Shown here piece by piece: positions 9,630 through 17,881 of a stretch of 25,130 bases of DNA (position 1 is the first letter of the stretch; the number at the start of each line of letters is the position of its first letter). The position numbers were made by a program, and so were the translations under genes. Under the pieces are notes generated by a model. It searched no databases, was not told the origin of the DNA, and worked only from the letters and a program-made list of their open reading frames with translations. The DNA comes from Caryophanales bacterium UBA4682 (GTDB lineage: Bacteria; Bacillota_I; Bacilli_A; RFN20; CAG-288): assembly GCA_002404995.1 (NCBI GenBank), contig DHKY01000004.1, forward strand, positions 1 through 25,130, given 5' to 3'.

Positions 9630-10563
9630 AGATTTGCTGAATTACGAAGGACCCGTCAATGAGATTTTCAGGGTCAAACAGGCCACACGTGCGATTTCCA
9701 ACAATGGCTCTCCTTATCTCTCCTTGACCTTGCAGGATAACACAGGAACAGTAGAAGCCAAAAGGTGGTCCATCGACGATGATGATTTAGTCATCGCCAC
9801 GGCCGGAAACCTTGTCCACGTCAGTGGAAGGATGCAGATATACCGCGGTCATCCGCAAAGGAAGATCAATGAATTAGAAGGAGTAAGGGAAGGCGATGCG
9901 GATTTAGAAAAATTCGTACCGGTCGCTCCGACTCCGATTGATGAACTTAAGGATGAATTGAAGCAGGATCTTGCTCTTATCAAAGACAAAGATCTCCACG
10001 AGCTTGTCGTTACCATACTGAAAGAGCATTTTGATGACTACCTCTCCTACCCGGCAGCTGTCACGGTCCATCATGCCTATCTGCATGGTCTTCTCTTCCA
10101 TTCCCTCTCCATCTGCCGAAGGGCAATCCAGATTCAGAAGAACTACCCTTGGCTCAGCCTTGACTATTTAGTCAGCGGTTCCCTGCTTCACGATATCGGA
10201 AAAACCAAAGAGCTTTCCGGAGCAAGGGCAGCATCCTATACAACCGAAGGAAACCTAATCGGACATATTGCCCTAGGAGCCAGGATAGTCTATTCCACTG
10301 GTGAACGCCTTGGGACCGACAAGGAAAAACTCGATGTCTTGACGCATAGGATTCTCTCTCACCACGGAGAACTCGAGTTCGGTTCCCCGAAGGTTCCAAG
10401 GACTGCCGAAGCGTATGTCCTTCACTGCCTCGATGACTTGGATGCCAAGAGGGAATGCCTGAAGACCGCTTATGAGGGAACCAAAGAAGGAAACTTCACC
10501 GGGAAGGTCCTCTGGAGGAACAATACTGCCTTCTATAAGCCTAAGACAGGTGACGACAAATAA
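9622..10563 (+). CDS. yhaM: 3'-5' exoribonuclease YhaM (OB-fold plus HD domain)
   Basis: At 313 residues it has almost the same length as the Bacillus subtilis enzyme. An N-terminal OB-fold (about 10-90, LSLTLQDNTGTVEAKRW) binds nucleic acid. The metal-dependent HD domain follows, with HHAYLHGLLFHS (His150-His160), HDIGK (His190-Asp191), SHHGELEFGSP (His247-His248) and Asp272 as likely ligands. The family trims RNA and DNA 3' ends and takes part in mRNA turnover. The start is ATG 9622, with GAGG 11 bases upstream, overlapping the recX stop; an upstream TTG has no such site. Confidence 0.93.
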   Translation: MIKDLLNYEGPVNEIFRVKQATRAISNNGSPYLSLTLQDNTGTVEAKRWSIDDDDLVIATAGNLVHVSGRMQIYRGHPQRKINELEGVREGDADLEKFVPVAPTPIDELKDELKQDLALIKDKDLHELVVTILKEHFDDYLSYPAAVTVHHAYLHGLLFHSLSICRRAIQIQKNYPWLSLDYLVSGSLLHDIGKTKELSGARAASYTTEGNLIGHIALGARIVYSTGERLGTDKEKLDVLTHRILSHHGELEFGSPKVPRTAEAYVLHCLDDLDAKRECLKTAYEGTKEGNFTGKVLWRNNTAFYKPKTGDDK

Positions 10564-10581
10564 AGAAAGGAAATCATACCT

Positions 10582-11400
10582 ATGGAAGAAAAAGAAACCC
10601 CTGAAAAAGACGTTGACCTACTCGATGATATAACCAAGTTCACCATCCTCCCTCCGAAAAGAGAGAGGAACAAAGAGGAAGAGGAGCCTGTCTCGAAAGG
10701 TAGCAGGATTCTCTCCCTTGTCTATGTCGGAATCGGTGCTGCACTCAGCATCACTTACCTTATCTTGGCCTTTGTCTTCGGAAGGAGATACGATGGATTC
10801 AATTCCGAAAAGGGATACGGAATCCTTCCGATTCTCTTTTCTTCTCTTGCCGGTCTTTTAACAGCAGCATCCTTTGTCCTTTTCTATCTGAAAAAGAAAA
10901 GCAAGAAAAGTCTGTTCTCATCCTTAGCAATCAGCTTTTCCTTAGTCGCATTATTATCTTTATACTTTTCTTATTCCTTCTCTATCATTCGCAAAGATGT
11001 CATCGATAAAAGGAATAGGTCTGGAAACAACTTCTTTGGCTATACCTATCTTGTTATTCTTTGCTTTGCTGTCGTCTTTGCTGTTTCCGGCATCATCGTT
11101 GAATTCGTGAGGAAACCGAGCACAAAAAAGAGAATCATCGAGAGCGTGGTTTTCACTCTCTTCGCCTTCCTCCTTTACCCCACCGGAGCCATTCTCAGCA
11201 ATCCGATTTCCTATTCAGCAAGCGGCATCACCCTATCCGTCATCGGATCCTGTTTCCTTGCTTCTGGTTTCATCGTCTATGAAGCCAAAGGAAAGAAAGA
11301 CAATACGAACATTGTTATTTTCCTTCTCACCATCGGATGGGTTTTATCCTTGACAAGCTTCCTCCATTTCGGACTTCTCACCCCTTCTCCGCTCTACTAA
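10582..11400 (+). CDS. Unknown multi-pass membrane protein
   Basis: I do not recognise this 272-residue protein. It has a charged cytoplasmic head (about 1-40, rich in Glu, Lys and Arg) followed by roughly seven hydrophobic segments near 42-67, 80-103, 110-136, 153-175, 185-205, 214-235 and 243-264, joined by short Lys/Arg-rich loops. There is no catalytic motif, binding signature or signal peptide. A GAAAGGAAA site lies about 11 bases before the ATG. It is the last gene of the yitT-gltX operon, 18 bases after yhaM and 37 bases before a strong terminator. It looks lineage-specific; function unknown. Confidence 0.7.
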   Translation: MEEKETPEKDVDLLDDITKFTILPPKRERNKEEEEPVSKGSRILSLVYVGIGAALSITYLILAFVFGRRYDGFNSEKGYGILPILFSSLAGLLTAASFVLFYLKKKSKKSLFSSLAISFSLVALLSLYFSYSFSIIRKDVIDKRNRSGNNFFGYTYLVILCFAVVFAVSGIIVEFVRKPSTKKRIIESVVFTLFAFLLYPTGAILSNPISYSASGITLSVIGSCFLASGFIVYEAKGKKDNTNIVIFLLTIGWVLSLTSFLHFGLLTPSPLY

Positions 11401-11437
11401 AGAACGCAAATCAGTTCTAACAACAATAATAGGAATA

Positions 11438-11464
11438 GGCGCGCAAAGAATGCGCGTCTTTTTT
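11438..11464 (+). terminator. Rho-independent terminator of the yitT-gltX operon
   Basis: An 8-bp stem (GGCGCGCA / TGCGCGTC, one G-T pair) with an AAGAA loop is followed by six T. It comes about 37 bases after the last stop of the operon. Confidence 0.92.
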
Positions 11465-11520
11465 CTTTGCCTTTCCTTGTTGTCATAATGGAATTATCTC
11501 TACCAAATAGAGGGTGGCTT

Positions 11521-11529
11521 TGCTATAAT
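11521..11529 (+). promoter_or_regulatory. Extended -10 promoter of the tsa-asnS operon
   Basis: TGCTATAAT is an extended -10 element with a perfect TATAAT at 11524-11529. The matching -35 position (11501-11506, TACCAA) is poor, as is usual for extended -10 promoters. Start would be near 11536, just upstream of a GGTGAGG ribosome binding site for the gene at 11560. It lies directly after the upstream operon's terminator. Confidence 0.65.
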
Positions 11530-11559
11530 TTATCTGTGTTACAAAGGTGAGGTAAAATT

Positions 11560-12942
11560 ATGGAAAACGAAGAGAAAAAAATAGAAAATCCGGAAGAAGG
11601 AAAAGCCCCTGTCCAGCAGGATTTTCCGAAAACAGAAGCCCCTTTAGAGCAGCCGGAAGCCATTGACGGCGAAGAAGAGAAGCAGAAAGCCCTCGAAGAA
11701 AGCCTTCGGGAGCAGCCAGCTGACAGCATCGAAGGAGAATATAACGGAAGCGGAAACAATCCGAGTTCCGCTTATTTCAAACCAATTCATTACATCAACG
11801 ACGGAACTATCTCCATCGATGAGGAAATCGAAAATCTCCGTGCCGGATATGTCAAAAAGAGGAATCCCGGTAAAATCTTCCATGTCGTTTCCTTGGTTCT
11901 GATCCTCATCTGCTTCGGCTTATTCATCGTCTTCACGAGGTGGAAGGGTGCCAAGCCTTGGGCAAGGTGGATTTCCTTCGGCCTCATGGTCGCAGTCCTA
12001 ATCGTCTGCTTTGTCCTCTCGTTCTATTTCAACAAGAGAAACACGAGAACAACCAGCAACTATAGGGTTGATTTCGTTAATACTGTCAACGGCTACACCC
12101 TCTCTAACCTCCATCTTGACGATGCCAAGATTGCTCCGGAAGCCAAAATCGAAGACAAGGAAATCATCGAAGCCCATTATTTCCGTACCATCACCTCGAT
12201 TCAGTCCCGTGCCGTGGTTAGGGCAAAACGCAATCAATATGCCTTCACTTGTGCGGAAGTGGCTGTTGTCATCCCACAGGTCGCAATTGAAGACTGCAAC
12301 AAAGTCCCGCTCGATTATCTCAACAGGGACGGAACTCCCTACATCGAGGACACGACTAACGCCGGAACGACCACCGTCTTCGGAACACAGGAAATTTCTT
12401 CCAGTGTCACTAGGATCGATACGGAAATCGCCAACCAGCTCAGCGGAAGCAGCAATGTCAAAGCCCGCGAGAAGGACGAAAAGAAAGCAAAGAAAAACGA
12501 GCAGAAATATACGACGACCGGTTTCTTCGGACGTTTCTTCGCCTACGGAGCGAGTGTTGCTTCGGAAGAAAGCAGGATTATCTCCTTCAGGGGCGACAGA
12601 AAATTCACCGTGCTCCCAAGCTACCTGACTGGTTTCGAAGCCAGGAAAGTCCCAGGATTAAAGAAGAACATCATCGTCTATGTCGCCAATCCGCTTAAGT
12701 CCAGCAAGTTCTTCACAAAGGAAAACGTCGAGCTCCTGAATACCATGCCGATTGGAATCACGGTCCAGTCTGTCTTCCTCTCCTTGAACTCCTATGGCAG
12801 GAAAGCAGGCTTCAACCTTTCCGATGAAGCCAGGCAGTGCCCGCAGAAGCGAATCGAGACCTTAGGATGCTTCGATGCTTATCAGAACGCCATCGATATC
12901 GCCTTCAAGTTCTTTGATTCCGTTCAGTCCAGTAAAGAGTAG
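11560..12942 (+). CDS. Unknown two-TM membrane protein
   Basis: An unrecognised 460-residue protein. Residues 1-70 are acidic, low-complexity and rich in Glu, Pro and Gln. Two adjacent membrane segments lie near 106-126 and 136-157. The rest (about 160-460) is a hydrophilic domain, probably cytoplasmic, with VDFVNTVNGYTL, AHYFRTITSIQSRAVVRAKR, TGFFGRFFAYGASVASEESR and VLPSYLTGFEARKVPG as its most structured-looking parts. A Lys-rich stretch (KAREKDEKKAKKNEQK) interrupts it near 305-322. The layout recalls DUF3137-type proteins, but I could not confirm this. It is the first gene of the operon, 17 bases before tsaE. Confidence 0.7.
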   Translation: MENEEKKIENPEEGKAPVQQDFPKTEAPLEQPEAIDGEEEKQKALEESLREQPADSIEGEYNGSGNNPSSAYFKPIHYINDGTISIDEEIENLRAGYVKKRNPGKIFHVVSLVLILICFGLFIVFTRWKGAKPWARWISFGLMVAVLIVCFVLSFYFNKRNTRTTSNYRVDFVNTVNGYTLSNLHLDDAKIAPEAKIEDKEIIEAHYFRTITSIQSRAVVRAKRNQYAFTCAEVAVVIPQVAIEDCNKVPLDYLNRDGTPYIEDTTNAGTTTVFGTQEISSSVTRIDTEIANQLSGSSNVKAREKDEKKAKKNEQKYTTTGFFGRFFAYGASVASEESRIISFRGDRKFTVLPSYLTGFEARKVPGLKKNIIVYVANPLKSSKFFTKENVELLNTMPIGITVQSVFLSLNSYGRKAGFNLSDEARQCPQKRIETLGCFDAYQNAIDIAFKFFDSVQSSKE

Positions 12943-12959
12943 CTATCCGAATACCCATT

Positions 12960-13403
12960 ATGAAAGAAACAGAATATCTCTCCGGCTCTAAGGAAGAGAC
13001 GGAAAAGATAGCGGAAGATCTTGCAAAGACCTTCCAAGGCGGAGAAGTCATCTTCGCCTATGGTCCTTTAGGCGCAGGCAAGACTGCGTTCTGCAAAGGA
13101 CTCGGAAAAGCCATCGGTGTCAAGGGAATCATCAATTCCCCGACCTTCGATCTCATCAAAGTCTACGACGGAACCTCTAAGCAGCTCTACCACGTCGACT
13201 GCTATCGTCTTGAGAACTGCAAGGAAGAGAGGAAGGATTTGTCCTTAGACGAAATCGTCGGTGACAAAGATGTCATCACCTATGTCGAATGGCCAAGGTA
13301 TGCCAGCAAATGGCTTCTTGAATACCATCCGCGTATTGAGGTGATAAGGACTTACATCGACGAAGAGAAAAGAAAGATTGCAATAAAAGATGAGCGATTC
13401 TAG
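12960..13403 (+). CDS. tsaE: tRNA t6A synthesis ATPase TsaE
   Basis: This 147-residue P-loop ATPase works with TsaB and TsaD to transfer threonylcarbamoyl to A37 of ANN-decoding tRNAs. The Walker A motif is GPLGAGKT at 35-42. SPTFDLIKVY (about 60-69) is the family's 'SPTF' stretch, followed by HVDCYRL and a C-terminal YVEWPRYASKWL (the usual EW pair). Length is typical. The final 14 bases overlap tsaB, which supports coupled synthesis of the complex. Confidence 0.94.
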   Translation: MKETEYLSGSKEETEKIAEDLAKTFQGGEVIFAYGPLGAGKTAFCKGLGKAIGVKGIINSPTFDLIKVYDGTSKQLYHVDCYRLENCKEERKDLSLDEIVGDKDVITYVEWPRYASKWLLEYHPRIEVIRTYIDEEKRKIAIKDERF

Positions 13404-13992
13404 ATTGATTCGGCTGTTTATCGATACAGCAACCAAGACCTTTGCCTTAGGTGCAAGGGTTGACGATAAGGAAAAGACGATTGACTTAGGAAATCCGAAA
13501 AAGGTTCTTGAGCTTACCCATGTCGGCATTCAGAAGCTCGGCGAAGAAAGGGACTTCACAAGGCCGGAAATCAAGGAATACTATTGTCTTTTAGGGCCCG
13601 GCAGTAATACCGGCATCCGCTTAGGACTGACGATTCCACGCACGGTCTACGCTATCGATCCAAGCATTCGGATTTATGGCATCGAAACCAGGAAGCTTCT
13701 CTCTGCCGAAGCCGATAGTGCCGTTCTTTCCGATCGGAACGGAAATCTTTTCTATTACGACAAAGGCAGGAAGGAAAGCCATATCCGTATTAGGAAAGAG
13801 GATATCGCTTCCTATCCGTTCAAGGGAAGAATCGCTGTCGAGGACAGCGATAGCGTTGCCAAAGAAGCATTGAAGGGAAAAGATATCGTGTCCGTAAACG
13901 TCCTTTCCTTAAGGAGGAAGCATAAAGACCTCTTTATCGACTTCTCCGACAAGGAAGAGGAATACCTTCCGGAATACGCAAGGAAGATCTAA
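13390..13992 (+). CDS. tsaB: tRNA t6A synthesis protein TsaB
   Basis: This 200-residue TsaB is the inactive ASKHA-fold partner that holds TsaD in the t6A complex. FIDTATKTFALG (10-21) is the usual opening strand, and LLGPGSNTGIRLGL (67-80) is the diagnostic 'GPGSFTGLRIGL' with Phe replaced by Asn. The middle is divergent and the C-terminus (EEYLPEYARKI) keeps only a trace of the common 'PxYLR' end. It overlaps tsaE by 14 bases and ends 2 bases before tsaD. No rimI lies between tsaB and tsaD, unlike many Bacillota. Confidence 0.88.
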   Translation: MSDSRLIRLFIDTATKTFALGARVDDKEKTIDLGNPKKVLELTHVGIQKLGEERDFTRPEIKEYYCLLGPGSNTGIRLGLTIPRTVYAIDPSIRIYGIETRKLLSAEADSAVLSDRNGNLFYYDKGRKESHIRIRKEDIASYPFKGRIAVEDSDSVAKEALKGKDIVSVNVLSLRRKHKDLFIDFSDKEEEYLPEYARKI

Positions 13993-13994
13993 AA

Positions 13995-15023
13995 ATGAAA
14001 GAAGAATGCATTTTAGCGATTGAGTCGAGCTGTGATGAAACCGCCATTGCAATACTGGAGAACGGAAACGAACTTCTCTGCAATACTGTCAATACACAGA
14101 TCAAAGACCATCAGAAATTCGGAGGCGTTTATCCGGAACTTGCCAGCCGTCTTCATCTGAAGAATATCACCGGCATCTTGTCCTATGCCTTATCCCTGAA
14201 AGGATTCGACATCCATTCCATCACCCATGTTGCAGTCACCGGAGGTCCTGGACTTCCAGGCGCTTTGCAAATCGGCGCGAGGGCAGCAAAGACCATTGCC
14301 ACCTACCTGAATGTCCCGATTCTCTCCGTCCACCATCTTGCCGGACACATTTATGCAAACGAATACGCAGCCGATTTCCATTATCCGCTTCTTGCCCTGA
14401 TTGCCTCTGGCGGCAATAGCCAGATTGTCCTGATCAAAAGCCCGCTGAACTTTGAAATCATCGGAGAAACCGAAGACGATGCCATCGGAGAAGCCTTCGA
14501 TAAGGTTGCCCGTGAACTCGGACTTCCTTATCCTGGCGGAGTCTATATCGACAAAGTCAGTCGCGACCCCTCGATTGAGACCTTCAAGCTTCCAAAGCCG
14601 AAGGTCGAAGGATACAATCTCTCCTATTCGGGACTGAAATCCCACTTGGTGAGAAGGATTGAGAAAGAGCCAAGAAATCAAGATGGCACTCTTCCGGAAG
14701 AGGTCATCAAACGCTATGCCCGGTCAACCGAAGTCGGATTCATCAATCAGCTTCTCGACAAGGTCTTGAAAGCCGCCTTGGACTACAAAGTCAAGGAAGT
14801 CGTGGTCGGCGGAGGCGTCAGTGCGAACTCCTACCTGCGCAGCGAAGTCGCTTCACGGTTCAAGGATACCGGCATCGAAGTCGTTGTACCGCCCTTATGG
14901 TGCACGACCGACAATGCAGCTAGGATCGCCAAAGTCGCCCACCATAGGATTGAGATGGGTCTGACGACTGACAGGACGTTCACGACAGAGCCGAACAGAA
15001 AACTAGAAAACGAAGGAAAATAA
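13995..15023 (+). CDS. tsaD: tRNA N6-adenosine threonylcarbamoyltransferase TsaD
   Basis: The catalytic subunit of t6A synthesis, 342 residues, a metal-dependent ASKHA enzyme acting on tRNA A37. The opening LAIESSCDETAIAIL is typical. VHHLAGH gives the metal ligands His114 and His118, and TTDNAARIA provides Asp306. GGPGLPGALQIG and VVGGGVSANSYLR are the nucleotide-binding loops. The usual SGGHT(Q/E) reads SGGNSQ (138-143), a His to Asn change in an otherwise canonical protein. The ATG is 2 bases after tsaB and 5 bases separate its stop from asnS. Confidence 0.95.
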   Translation: MKEECILAIESSCDETAIAILENGNELLCNTVNTQIKDHQKFGGVYPELASRLHLKNITGILSYALSLKGFDIHSITHVAVTGGPGLPGALQIGARAAKTIATYLNVPILSVHHLAGHIYANEYAADFHYPLLALIASGGNSQIVLIKSPLNFEIIGETEDDAIGEAFDKVARELGLPYPGGVYIDKVSRDPSIETFKLPKPKVEGYNLSYSGLKSHLVRRIEKEPRNQDGTLPEEVIKRYARSTEVGFINQLLDKVLKAALDYKVKEVVVGGGVSANSYLRSEVASRFKDTGIEVVVPPLWCTTDNAARIAKVAHHRIEMGLTTDRTFTTEPNRKLENEGK

Positions 15024-15028
15024 CCACT

Positions 15029-16414
15029 ATGGATCTTAAGGAAAAACTCACAGTAAAAGACCTCTTCGCGTATGCCGAAGAGAATAAGCTTGCTTCCGTC
15101 GATGGAAGCGAGAGGACATTCGGAGGATTTGTCCGCAATAACCGTACTTTCGGCGAAATCGGATTCATTACTCTGAATGACGGCTCCTGCTTCAACAATA
15201 TCCAGATTGTCTATAAAAGCAATGATGAGACTGCTCTCCAGGCAAAGAGGGGAGCTGCAGTCTTAGTCAAGGGAATCCTGAAAGTCACTCCGGAAGCCAA
15301 ACAGCCGTTTGAGCTCGATGCGACAAGCATCGAACTTGTCGGACCAGTTACGGAATCCTATCCGCTTCAGAAGAAAAAGACTTCGTTCGAATATCTCCGC
15401 GGCTATCCGCAGTGGAGAAGGCGGACGAACACTTTCAATGCGGTCTTCCGCATCCGTTCGACTCTTGCCTACTATATCCACCAGTATTTCCATGAGAACG
15501 GATATTACTATATCCATACTCCGTTGATTACGGCCAATGACTGCGAAGGCGAAGGACAGACCTTCCAGGTTGCTTCTGACAGGAAACATCCGGAAGAGTT
15601 CTTCGGAAAGGACAATGTCCACCTTACGGTCTCCGGTCAGCTTCATGTCGAGCCCTTTGCCCTTACTTATGGAAAGGTCTATACCTTTGGTCCGACTTTC
15701 CGTGCCGAGAAATCCAACACGACCCGCCATGCGGCAGAATTCTGGATGATCGAGCCGGAAATCGCCTGGGCTCATCTCGCAGATCTCTGCAACATCGAGG
15801 AAGACTTCCTGAAATATGTTGTCTCCCACACCATTGAAGAGTGCAAGAGGGACAGGAAGTTCCTTTATCAGTTCGTCGATAAGGACTTAGAGAAACGTCT
15901 GGATGATTTCGTCAAGAAGCCGTTTGTCCGTGTTAAATACGAAGAAGCAATCCAGATTCTCCAGGACGCCGTCAAGAAAGGCGTCAAGTTCGAAGTCTCC
16001 GATATCAAGTTCGGTCTTGATCTTGGTTCGGAGCATGAACGTTATCTGACCGAGAAAGTCTTCAAAGGCCCGATTTTCCTGACCGACTATCCGAAAGAAA
16101 TCAAGGCTTTCTACAGGAAGCAGAACGATGACAACAAGACTGTCGGCGCTGCCGACCTGCTTGTCCCTGGCATCGGCGAATTATGCGGTGGCAGCGAGCG
16201 CGAGGTTTCCTTCGAGAAACTGAAAGCCCGCAGGGAAGAACTCAAGAGGAACAGGCCTGCTTATGAGTGGTATCTTGACCTCCGTGAGAACGGATCGAGG
16301 CCGCATTCCGGTTTCGGTTTAGGCTTCGAACGTCTTGTCAGGCTTGTCACCGGAAGGCAGAATATCCGCGACACGCTTCCTTATCCGCGCTGCTATAAAG
16401 ATATGAGGTTCTAA
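15029..16414 (+). CDS. asnS: Asparagine--tRNA ligase (AsnRS)
   Basis: A 461-residue class IIb synthetase that charges tRNA-Asn. An N-terminal OB-fold anticodon-binding domain (about 20-115, FGGFVRNNRTFGEIGFITLN) leads into the class II core. Motif 2 is TFRAEKSNTTRHAAEFWMIE and motif 3 is GFGLGFERLVRLVTG near the C-terminus. The family hallmark YPKEIKAFYRKQNDD (Asn rather than Asp specificity) is present, as is the GIGELCGGSERE stretch. Length is normal. It follows tsaD by 5 bases and its TAA is directly followed by the next gene's ATG. Confidence 0.95.
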   Translation: MDLKEKLTVKDLFAYAEENKLASVDGSERTFGGFVRNNRTFGEIGFITLNDGSCFNNIQIVYKSNDETALQAKRGAAVLVKGILKVTPEAKQPFELDATSIELVGPVTESYPLQKKKTSFEYLRGYPQWRRRTNTFNAVFRIRSTLAYYIHQYFHENGYYYIHTPLITANDCEGEGQTFQVASDRKHPEEFFGKDNVHLTVSGQLHVEPFALTYGKVYTFGPTFRAEKSNTTRHAAEFWMIEPEIAWAHLADLCNIEEDFLKYVVSHTIEECKRDRKFLYQFVDKDLEKRLDDFVKKPFVRVKYEEAIQILQDAVKKGVKFEVSDIKFGLDLGSEHERYLTEKVFKGPIFLTDYPKEIKAFYRKQNDDNKTVGAADLLVPGIGELCGGSEREVSFEKLKARREELKRNRPAYEWYLDLRENGSRPHSGFGLGFERLVRLVTGRQNIRDTLPYPRCYKDMRF

Positions 16415-17599
16415 ATGTTCTTTAAGAAGAAGGATGATAGCATTCCGAAGCCGGAAAATAGCAAAGAGGCTCCGAGTGCTCCGTCTGTTACGGAAACCAC
16501 CGCTATCAAGCCTAAGAAGGGATTTTCCTTACTTGGCAAGGTTTGCTGTGGCGTCATCTCTCTGACAAGGATTGCTCTTTCCTGCTATGCCGTTGTCTCT
16601 CTCATCAGGTCTAGCTCCCAGGAAGGAAGCACCAAGGAAAGCTATCTAACCTTAACGAACAAGAACATCAATGAGACCAAGGAAATCCTCAACGGATTCA
16701 AGCAGGATAATCAGAAAAAGCTGAAGGACTTCTATTTCATCGGAAGCAAGCTCTACCTTTCGGAGAACAAGATCACTCCTTCGATTTATCAGGATTCCTG
16801 TGTCTCAAGGGCCAAAGGAAACGATATCGCCCTGCTTGATATTACCGGCAAGGTCACTTACAACACCTATTATTCGACGAACATCAAAGAGAACCATCCG
16901 TATATTGACCTAGACTCAGTACAGGAAGGGGATTATCTCTTCTATCCTTATTCTGGCGAAAGCCATCTGGAAAAGAAGGATATCGCTCCTTATTCCTTCG
17001 ATAAGGAAAACGCCATCGAAGAGACCATCTATTCCTATCCGGATCAGACGGACCAGAAAAGCCGGAAAAGGATTACCCTGAAGAACAACAGGAATTCCCC
17101 TTATGCGATTCTGACCATCAAGAACTGCGGAAGCCATCTTCCCAGCGATACGTACGATGTGCTGATCAGGAATCAGCAGTATCTCCGTGCCCAAGACGGA
17201 AGCTATAGTCTCAATGCAAATGATGCCTCCTATCCAGCGAGCGGTCAGCAGCAAAGCGAAATCCTCCAGAAGCAGGCAGATGCTTACGGATACAAGGTAA
17301 AAGCCGTCTCTTCCTTAGCAGAAGCAGTCAAGACAAAGGCAAAGAAGCTGATTGTCATCAGCGAGAAAGATACCTATGTCTCTCTCTTCTATGAAGGTCC
17401 AGACAACAGCAATGTCCGTCTTCTTGAAAGCAGCGATTTGAAAGGCTATGACGAGATTCCTGAAATCCGGGAAGCCACGGGCAAATTAGACCATGCCGGC
17501 GAGAGCTACTATGGTGTTCCTTATAATAGCTTTGCTTCTTCTTATGACTATATCGGAAAGGAAGTCGTCTATAGGCCTTATGAGGCTTTGAAGGCATAA
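16415..17599 (+). CDS. Unknown single-TM protein
   Basis: I do not recognise this 394-residue protein. A short Lys/Pro/Ser-rich head (1-37) precedes one hydrophobic segment around 38-63 (GKVCCGVISLTRIALSCYAV). The rest is hydrophilic and Tyr/Ser/Lys-rich, probably extracellular, with IYQDSCVSRAKGNDIALLDI, IDLDSVQEGDYLFYPYSGE and NSFASSYDYIGKEVVYRPYE. The N-terminus lacks a cleavage site, so a membrane-anchored type II topology is likely. The ATG is immediately after the asnS stop, in the same frame, so it depends on translational coupling. It is the last gene before a strong terminator. Confidence 0.65.
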   Translation: MFFKKKDDSIPKPENSKEAPSAPSVTETTAIKPKKGFSLLGKVCCGVISLTRIALSCYAVVSLIRSSSQEGSTKESYLTLTNKNINETKEILNGFKQDNQKKLKDFYFIGSKLYLSENKITPSIYQDSCVSRAKGNDIALLDITGKVTYNTYYSTNIKENHPYIDLDSVQEGDYLFYPYSGESHLEKKDIAPYSFDKENAIEETIYSYPDQTDQKSRKRITLKNNRNSPYAILTIKNCGSHLPSDTYDVLIRNQQYLRAQDGSYSLNANDASYPASGQQQSEILQKQADAYGYKVKAVSSLAEAVKTKAKKLIVISEKDTYVSLFYEGPDNSNVRLLESSDLKGYDEIPEIREATGKLDHAGESYYGVPYNSFASSYDYIGKEVVYRPYEALKA

Positions 17600-17619
17600 T
17601 AAGAGCAGAAATCGAATAG

Positions 17620-17647
17620 AAAAACGCAGCCGAACGGCTGCGTTTTT
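17620..17647 (+). terminator. Bidirectional terminator of the tsa-asnS operon
   Basis: A perfect 12-bp inverted repeat (AAAAACGCAGCC / GGCTGCGTTTTT) with a GAAC loop carries an A-run on one side and a T-run on the other. It can stop transcription from both directions and insulates the host operon from the CRISPR locus. Confidence 0.93.
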
Positions 17648-17737
17648 CGTTTACATGAAAACAAACATTGATAAATATGTATTATTTCACAATGAGAGAT
17701 TCCTGATTCATTCGATTGTAGAAAGGACAATATAACC

Positions 17738-17766
17738 TTGTGAAAGTATCATTTTATTACTATAAT
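17738..17766 (+). promoter_or_regulatory. Candidate distal promoter of the cas operon
   Basis: TTGTGA (17738-17743), a 17-nt spacer and a perfect TATAAT (17761-17766) form a strong sigma-A type promoter with a start near 17773. Its transcript would have a 5' UTR of about 187 nt before the cas9 ATG, including the full complement of the tracrRNA. Confidence 0.6.
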
Positions 17767-17858
17767 AGGATTATCTGATTAGAAAGGGATGGGTGTGGCT
17801 TTATGTATAAAAAAAGGAAAATAATTTTGTATCTCACTCCAGAAAAGAAACTGGGATT

Positions 17859-17881
17859 AAAAAAGGCCTGCCAACGCAGGC
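17859..17881 (-). terminator. Rho-independent terminator of tracrRNA
   Basis: A 6-bp GC-rich stem (GCCTGC / GCAGGC) with a GTTG loop is followed by C and six T on the minus strand. On the plus strand the hairpin is followed by TGATTT without a T-run, so it should not terminate cas9 transcripts. Confidence 0.88.

Noticed and set aside
17866..17881. The hairpin as an attenuator for cas9 on the plus strand.
   Set aside because: There is no T-run after it on the plus strand; the six T are only on the minus strand, fitting the tracrRNA terminator.
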